Assembly: GCA_012514545.1 (NCBI GenBank)
Contig: JAAZAC010000188.1
Span: forward strand, 1 to 8,989
DNA length: 8,989 nt
Direction of reading: 5' to 3'
Origin: Actinomycetales bacterium
Lineage (GTDB): Bacteria; Actinomycetota; Actinomycetes; Actinomycetales; Cellulomonadaceae
Position 1 is the stretch's first letter; each line of letters starts with the position of its first letter. The position numbers were made by a program, and so were the translations under genes. The notes beneath the pieces are model-generated. The model saw only the letters and a list, made by a program, of their open reading frames with translations. It searched no databases and was not told the DNA's origin. Shown piece by piece: positions 5,483-8,989 of this stretch.

Positions 5483-5836
5483 GTGCTCATCCGACTCGAC
5501 CCCGCGGCGCCCGAGCCGATCTACGCCCAGATCGCGGCGCAGGTCCGGTCGGCCGCCGCGCGCGGCGAGCTCGAGCCGGGCGAGCGCCTGCCCGCCGCGC
5601 GTGACCTCGCCGAGTCGCTGCAGGTCAACCTGCACACGGTGCTGCGCGCGTACCAGGAGCTGCGCGACGCCGGCCTGATCGAGCTGCGCCGCGGGCGCGG
5701 CGCGGTGGTCGCCGCCGGCGCCGCCCGCGACCTCGCCCCGCTCGCCGACGCCGTGCAGGCGCTCGCGTCCACCGCCCGGCGGCTCGGGGTCCCGCCCGAG
5801 ACCACGCTCGCCCTCGTCAAGGAGGCCCTGCGATGA
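5483..5836 (+). CDS. GntR-family transcriptional regulator, YtrA subfamily
   Basis: A DNA-binding repressor-type protein (117 aa). Residues 5-76 form the GntR winged helix-turn-helix, including PIYAQIAAQVR, GERLPAARDLAE, the recognition-helix region QVNLHTVLRAYQEL, and the wing IELRRGRGAVV. The remaining 40 residues are a short helical tail. This fits YtrA-type regulators, which lack a large ligand domain and usually control adjacent membrane or ABC genes. GTG 5483 is chosen because family homology begins at LIRLDP and the predicted transcript start is at or next to this codon, giving a leaderless mRNA; no Shine-Dalgarno is seen. A TTG at 5456 in frame would lie inside the operator. It overlaps the next gene by ATGA, so the two are co-translated and probably co-regulated. 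Confidence 0.88.
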   Translation: MLIRLDPAAPEPIYAQIAAQVRSAAARGELEPGERLPAARDLAESLQVNLHTVLRAYQELRDAGLIELRRGRGAVVAAGAARDLAPLADAVQALASTARRLGVPPETTLALVKEALR

Positions 5837-6837
5837 CTCCCGCCCCGGCCACCGCGCCCGGCCGCACCGCGACCCCGGTCCCCCGCCGCGCCGCCACCAC
5901 GCTGGTCACGCTCGTCGTCCCGCTGGTCGTCATGGTCGCGACGGTGGCCCTGGCGCTCTCCTGGCGCGACCGCCTGCCGGACCCCGTCGCGTCGCACTGG
6001 GGCCCCGACGGCGTCGACGGCGCCTCGTCGTTCGCCGGACTGGTCTCGATCGTGCCCCTGCTCGGGCTGCCGGCGGCCGTGCTCGCGTGGTGGTTCGCCT
6101 TCGCCGCCGGCCGCTCGGCGCTCTCGCGGCGCACCGCCGCGGCCATCGCGCTCTGGACGAGCACCTTCGCGTGCGCGATGACGGTCGTGACGCTGTCCGC
6201 CCAGCTCGACGTCGACCACTGGTCGCAGGCCCGCGACCTCGACGGCGGCCTCGCGCTGGCCTTTGCGGTCCCCGTCGTCGTCGCCCTCCTCGGCGCCTGG
6301 GTCACGCCCGGCGACGGCCCCGCGCCCGCCGCGTCCCCGGTGCCCGACTCCGCACCGCGCCTGGCGCTGCCCGACGGCGGCCAGGCGGCCTGGGTGCGCC
6401 GCGTCGACTGGGTGCACCCCGCCGTGATCGTGGCGATCGTCGTCGGCTTCTCCGCGCTCATGGGCGCGATCACGCGCTCGTGGTGGTTCCCCGTGACGAT
6501 CGGCGCGTTCCTGCTCGCCGTGCTGGTGGGCCTCAGCGGGTGGACGGTGACCGTCGACGGCCGCGGCCTCGTCGCCAAGGCCCGCCTCCCCCGGCCGCGC
6601 CTCGTGTTGCCCCTGGACGAGGTCGAGCACGCCGAGGTGGTCGACGTGCACCCGCTGCGGGAGTTCGGCGGCTGGGGCCTGCGCGTGGGCCTGGGCGGCC
6701 GGGTCGGCCTCGTCGTGCGCTCCGGCGAGGCGCTCGAGGTGACGCGCACGGGCGGGCGCCGCGTCGTCGTGACGGTGGACGACGCCGCGACCGGCGCGGC
6801 CCTGCTCAACACCCTCGCGGCACGCGCCCGCGGCTGA
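5833..6837 (+). CDS. Multi-pass membrane protein with DUF1648 domain
   Basis: A 334-aa protein of unknown biochemical role. About six transmembrane segments are visible: 22-43, 68-93, 102-122, 138-157, 195-213 and 218-238. Between the first two lies the DUF1648 signature LPDPVASHWGPDGVDG (48-63). A Pro/Ala-rich loop is at 160-185. The C-terminal 95 residues are soluble and beta-rich, apparently a PH-like cytoplasmic domain. DUF1648 proteins (SdpI-like) often sit next to small regulators, and some act as immunity or signal-transduction proteins for membrane-active toxins. That role is not shown here. The start overlaps the GntR stop (ATGA). No terminator is seen after it. Confidence 0.85.
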   Translation: MTPAPATAPGRTATPVPRRAATTLVTLVVPLVVMVATVALALSWRDRLPDPVASHWGPDGVDGASSFAGLVSIVPLLGLPAAVLAWWFAFAAGRSALSRRTAAAIALWTSTFACAMTVVTLSAQLDVDHWSQARDLDGGLALAFAVPVVVALLGAWVTPGDGPAPAASPVPDSAPRLALPDGGQAAWVRRVDWVHPAVIVAIVVGFSALMGAITRSWWFPVTIGAFLLAVLVGLSGWTVTVDGRGLVAKARLPRPRLVLPLDEVEHAEVVDVHPLREFGGWGLRVGLGGRVGLVVRSGEALEVTRTGGRRVVVTVDDAATGAALLNTLAARARG

Positions 6838-6859
6838 GCCCGTCTCGCGATGTGAGGCG

Positions 6860-6871
6860 TACCGACCGGTA
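6860..6871. promoter_or_regulatory. Near-perfect palindrome upstream of the ssuBA promoter
   Basis: TACCGACCGGTA pairs at 10 of 12 positions (only the central A/C fails). It ends 4 bases before the -35 element of the ssuBA leader promoter. The form resembles operators of TetR-type regulators. The regulator is not identifiable from this window, and a 12-base palindrome can occur by chance. Confidence 0.3.
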
Positions 6872-6875
6872 ACCC

Positions 6876-6903
6876 TTGTCCCCCGGCCGAGGCCGGTTCT
6901 AAT
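6876..6903 (+). promoter_or_regulatory. Candidate promoter of the ssuBA operon and its leader
   Basis: TTGTCC (6876-6881) and TCTAAT (6898-6903) are separated by 16 bases. The -10 matches TATAAT at 5 of 6. Transcription would start near 6910, giving a leader of about 260 bases before ssuB that includes the tandem hairpins and the leader ORF. Confidence 0.55.
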
Positions 6904-6917
6904 GTCGCCAGCCGACG

Positions 6918-6956
6918 CGGTCCGAGGATCGGACCGGCGGTCTCGCGCCACGAGAC
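6918..6956 (+). promoter_or_regulatory. Two tandem hairpins in the ssuBA 5' leader
   Basis: CGGTCCGA (6918-6925) pairs with TCGGACCG (6929-6936) over 8 bp with a 3-base loop. Three bases later GTCTCG (6940-6945) pairs with CGAGAC (6951-6956) over 6 bp with a 5-base loop. Both lie between the inferred transcript start and the Shine-Dalgarno of the leader ORF (6964-6970). They may protect the 5' end or form part of an RNA switch. I could not match them to the SAM-I, SAM-II or SAM-IV cores. Confidence 0.5.
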
Positions 6957-6977
6957 ACCTGGGAAGGAGGCGGCGCC

Positions 6978-7049
6978 ATGGCTGAGCTCCGGGCGCTGCC
7001 CACGATGCGCCGAATGCCGGGCTGTCAGATGCCCGGCGCCGGCGCCTGA
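6978..7049 (+). CDS. Met/Cys-containing leader peptide upstream of ssuBA
   Basis: A 23-residue ORF, ATG to TGA, with a perfect Shine-Dalgarno AAGGAGG (6964-6970) 7 bases upstream. The peptide begins MAELRALPTMRRMPGCQMPG and ends AGA. Sulfur amino acids cluster at Met10, Met13, Cys16 and Met18, four within nine codons. Within it GCCGGGC (7016-7022) can pair with GCCCGGC (7031-7037), placing the Cys codon in the loop. An 8-bp hairpin begins on the stop codon. It lies 123 bases ahead of the ssuB ATG and is co-oriented. These features suggest a leader peptide sensing charged Met- or Cys-tRNA, or sulfur status generally. I do not recognise the peptide as a named family. A small protein with its own function cannot be excluded. 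Confidence 0.65.
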   Translation: MAELRALPTMRRMPGCQMPGAGA

Positions 7050-7069
7050 CGGGGGTCCGCTCCCCCGTC
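7048..7069 (+). promoter_or_regulatory. Hairpin overlapping the ssuBA leader ORF stop codon
   Basis: GACGGGGG (7048-7055) pairs perfectly with CCCCCGTC (7062-7069) around a 6-base loop. Its first two bases belong to the TGA stop (7047-7049), so a terminating ribosome would block it. No U-tract follows. Further weak dyads (7073-7088, 7092-7105, 7123-7134) fill the gap to ssuB. It could be an attenuator or the base of a translational switch. Confidence 0.5.
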
Positions 7070-7172
7070 CGCGGTCCAACGAGGGACCCGAGGTCGCCGG
7101 CGACCCCGTCCCCCGTCCGCCCCGTGGCGCCACGGCACCCGCGTGCCCGGCGCCCTGCCGCGAAGGACCGCC

Positions 7173-8021
7173 ATGGCCATCAGCACCTCCGTCCGCGCGC
7201 ACCCCGCGCACCCCGTCAGCCTGCGCGGGGTCTCCCGCGCGTTCCCCGCCCCCGGCGGCGGGCCGGCGACCACCGTCGTCGCCGACGTCACCCTCGACGT
7301 CGCCGCCGGCGAGATCGTCGCCCTCCTCGGCCCCTCCGGGTGCGGCAAGTCGACGCTGCTCCGCCAGGTCGTCGGCCTCGACGTCCCGACGACGGGCCGC
7401 GTCCTCATCGACGGCACCCCCGTCGCGGGCGCCGACCCGCGCTGCGCCGTCGCGTTCCAGGAGCCGCGCCTGCTCCCGTGGCGCACGCTCGCCCAGAACG
7501 TCGCGCTCGGCCTGCCGCACGGCACCGACCGCGCGACCGGGCGCCGGCGCACCCGCGAGCTCCTCGAGCTCGTCGGCCTCGGCGACTGTCTGCACCACCG
7601 GCCGCGGCAGATCTCCGGCGGGATGGCCCAGCGCACGGCGCTCGCCCGGGCGCTCGCCCGCAACCCCGGCGTCCTCGTCCTCGACGAGCCGTTCGGCGCG
7701 CTCGACGCGCTGACCCGGCTGCGGATGCAGGACCTCCTGCTCGACGTGCACGCCGTCGAGCCGACGACGGTGCTCCTCGTCACGCACGACGTCGACGAGG
7801 CGCTCTACCTGGCCGACCGCGTGGTCCTGCTCGGCCGGCCCGAGGGCGCCCCGCGCACGGCCCCGAGCACCGTCCGCGAGGTGCTCACCGTGCCGGGTGC
7901 CCGCCCCCGCGACCGGGGCGACGCCGACCTCGCCGCCCTGCGGGCGCGACTGCTCGACGGGCTCGGGGTGCCGACCCACCACGCCGAACGCCCGTCGCCC
8001 GACCTGCACCACTCCATCTGA
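7173..8021 (+). CDS. ssuB: ABC transporter ATP-binding protein, SsuB/TauB type (aliphatic sulfonate uptake)
   Basis: ATPase (282 aa) energising import by a binding-protein-dependent transporter at the inner face of the membrane. Motifs in order: Walker A GPSGCGKST (53-61), Q-loop Gln96 in FQEPRLLPWRTL, signature ISGGMAQR (147-154), Walker B VLVLDEPFGALD (167-178) and H-loop His205. FQEPRLLPW is typical of the nitrate/sulfonate/taurine subgroup. The start is ATG 7173 with GAAGGA at 7162-7167; an in-frame GTG at 7143 has no ribosome site and adds only ten unconserved residues. It is followed by a binding protein after 78 bases; the permease is not in view and is probably beyond the window. The sulfonate assignment rests on subgroup similarity, the neighbouring binding protein and the sulfur-type leader. 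Nitrate or taurine are alternatives. Confidence 0.85.
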   Translation: MAISTSVRAHPAHPVSLRGVSRAFPAPGGGPATTVVADVTLDVAAGEIVALLGPSGCGKSTLLRQVVGLDVPTTGRVLIDGTPVAGADPRCAVAFQEPRLLPWRTLAQNVALGLPHGTDRATGRRRTRELLELVGLGDCLHHRPRQISGGMAQRTALARALARNPGVLVLDEPFGALDALTRLRMQDLLLDVHAVEPTTVLLVTHDVDEALYLADRVVLLGRPEGAPRTAPSTVREVLTVPGARPRDRGDADLAALRARLLDGLGVPTHHAERPSPDLHHSI

Positions 8022-8026
8022 CCCGT

Positions 8027-8071
8027 CCGACCGACCGACCCGACCCGACCGACCCGACCCGACCGACCCGA
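8027..8071 (+). repeat. 14-bp tandem repeat between ssuB and ssuA
   Basis: The stretch is built only of CCGA and CCCGA blocks. From 8035 it reads as the 14-base unit CCGACCCGACCCGA, twice complete plus a third partial copy to 8071, preceded by two extra CCGA blocks. It fills most of the 78-base gap and ends 16 bases before the ssuA ribosome site (AGAGGA, 8089-8094). It is C-rich and forms no obvious hairpin. Confidence 0.8.
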
Positions 8072-8099
8072 TCGACTCACCCACCACGAGAGGAATCCC

Positions 8100-8989
8100 A
8101 TGAGGATCCGCAGAGCACTGTCCGTCCCGGTGTCCGCCGCGGCGCTCGCCGCCGTCGCCACCCTGATGCTCAGCGGCTGCGTCGCGGGCGAGTCGTCCAC
8201 ACCCGACGCGCCCGCCGCCGGCGCGACCGCCGGGACGTCGGGCGAGAGCGAGTGGAGCGCCGACACCCTCAACCTCGACTTCGCCACGTACAACCCGCTC
8301 AGCCTCATCATCAAGGAGCAGGGCTGGATCGAGGAGACGCTCGGCGACTCCGTCACGGTCACCTGGACCCAGTCGGCGGGCTCCAACAAGGCGAACGAGG
8401 CGCTGCGCGCCAGCGCGATCGACGTCGGCTCCACGGCCGGCAGCGCCGCCCTGCTCGCGCGGGCCAACGGCTCCCCGATCCGCACGATCGGGATCTACAC
8501 GCAGCCCGAGTGGGCCGCGATCGTCGTGCCCGAGGGCTCCGACATCGACTCCGTCGAGGACCTGCGCGGCCGGTCCGTCGCGGTGACGAAGGGCACCGAT
8601 CCCTACTTCTTCCTCCTGCAGGCGCTCGAGGCGCACGGGGTCGGGCTCGACGAGGTCGAGGTGCAGAACATCCAGCACGCCGACGGCCGCGTCGCCCTCG
8701 AGAACGGCTCCGTCGACGCCTGGTCCGGCCTCGACCCGATGATGGCCGACAGCGAGATCAACGGCGGCACGCACCTCGTGTACCGCAACATCGACTTCAA
8801 CACCTACGGGTTCCTCAACGCCCGCGAGGAGTTCCTCGAGCGCTCGCCCGACCTCGCGCAGGTCGTCCTCGACGCGTACGAGAAGGCCCGCGCGTGGGCG
8901 CTCGAGAACCCCGAGGAGACCGTGCGGATCCTCGCGGACGTCGCCGCGATCGACCCCGCGATCGCCGAGAAGGTGCTCCTCGAGCGCAC
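8100..8989 (+). CDS. ssuA: ABC transporter substrate-binding lipoprotein, SsuA type (3' end outside window)
   Basis: Partial gene, 296 codons visible with no stop. It is the extracytoplasmic ligand receptor of the importer. A signal peptide (basic MRIRR, hydrophobic 9-24) ends in lipobox LSGC with Cys27 as the lipidated residue. A Ser/Thr/Ala-rich linker (28-55) follows. The mature domain begins at about 57 (LNLDFATYNPLSLIIKEQGW), the NMT1/SsuA-type periplasmic-binding fold. ALRASAIDVGSTAGSAAL (101-118) and VEDLRGRSVAV (152-162) are characteristic of sulfonate/taurine/nitrate binding proteins. ATG 8100 is preceded by AGAGGA with 5 bases between. It is co-directional with ssuB. The exact ligand cannot be read from sequence; aliphatic sulfonates are the best guess. 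Confidence 0.85.
   Translation, partial: MRIRRALSVPVSAAALAAVATLMLSGCVAGESSTPDAPAAGATAGTSGESEWSADTLNLDFATYNPLSLIIKEQGWIEETLGDSVTVTWTQSAGSNKANEALRASAIDVGSTAGSAALLARANGSPIRTIGIYTQPEWAAIVVPEGSDIDSVEDLRGRSVAVTKGTDPYFFLLQALEAHGVGLDEVEVQNIQHADGRVALENGSVDAWSGLDPMMADSEINGGTHLVYRNIDFNTYGFLNAREEFLERSPDLAQVVLDAYEKARAWALENPEETVRILADVAAIDPAIAEKVLLER

Noticed and set aside
6904..7172. A SAM or other known sulfur riboswitch ahead of ssuB
   Set aside because: I looked for conserved cores such as the GCAACC-type segments of SAM-I and SAM-IV and did not find them. The hairpins do not form their multi-stem junction.
7143..7172. Earlier GTG start for ssuB
   Set aside because: There is no Shine-Dalgarno before it, whereas ATG 7173 has GAAGGA at good spacing. 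The ten extra residues are not conserved in type.
5817..8774. A 985-codon open frame on the minus strand across the membrane protein, ssuB and ssuA
   Set aside because: No family motif is seen, the composition is Arg/Gly/Asp-rich, and it opposes three genes with clear family motifs on the plus strand. It is a GC-driven shadow frame.

Overview
The window comes from a very GC-rich genome. The paired ClpP1/ClpP2 peptidases, a trigger factor gene upstream of them, TANNNT-type -10 elements and GTG starts all point to an actinobacterium. A Micrococcales-like organism (Cellulomonas and relatives) is a reasonable guess, but that is inference from style and gene order, not a match.

Left part (1-3296, minus strand): a protein quality-control block read right to left. 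It runs tRNA-Pro(TGG), tig (trigger factor), clpP1, clpP2, then the first 31 codons of clpX, which leaves the window. ClpP1 and ClpP2 form the mixed protease that ClpX feeds. A site closely matching the ClgR activator box as I recall it from corynebacteria lies upstream of clpP1. clpX has its own good candidate promoter in the clpP2-clpX gap.

Middle (3401-5372, plus strand): tRNA-Gly(TCC), then a cysteine biosynthesis operon, cysK-cysE (O-acetylserine sulfhydrylase and serine acetyltransferase). The 309-base gap before cysK is not empty. It holds a candidate promoter, a 20-residue leader ORF with a strong Shine-Dalgarno site that ends in Arg-Cys-Cys-Cys-Cys-Leu, and a nested hairpin that begins at the leader stop codon and whose arms have alternative partners. 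This is best read as a cysteine-sensing attenuator. A 16-bp GC hairpin closes the operon.

Right-middle (5445-6837): a two-gene unit of a short YtrA-type GntR regulator, probably translated from a leaderless GTG mRNA and autoregulated through an inverted repeat in its promoter, overlapping by 4 bases a six-TM DUF1648-type membrane protein.

Right (6838-8989): a sulfonate-type ABC uptake operon of ATPase (ssuB-like) and lipoprotein binding protein (ssuA-like, cut by the window end). It too has a 5' leader region of about 260 bases. That region contains a good promoter, two tandem hairpins, a 23-residue leader ORF with a perfect Shine-Dalgarno site and clustered Met/Cys codons (Met10, Met13, Cys16, Met18), and an 8-bp hairpin that overlaps its stop codon. 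A 14-bp tandem repeat separates ssuB from ssuA.

The main message is that two sulfur operons in one window each appear to sit behind a different short sulfur-amino-acid-rich leader peptide with RNA hairpins at its stop codon. This suggests ribosome-sensed control of both cysteine synthesis and organosulfur uptake.
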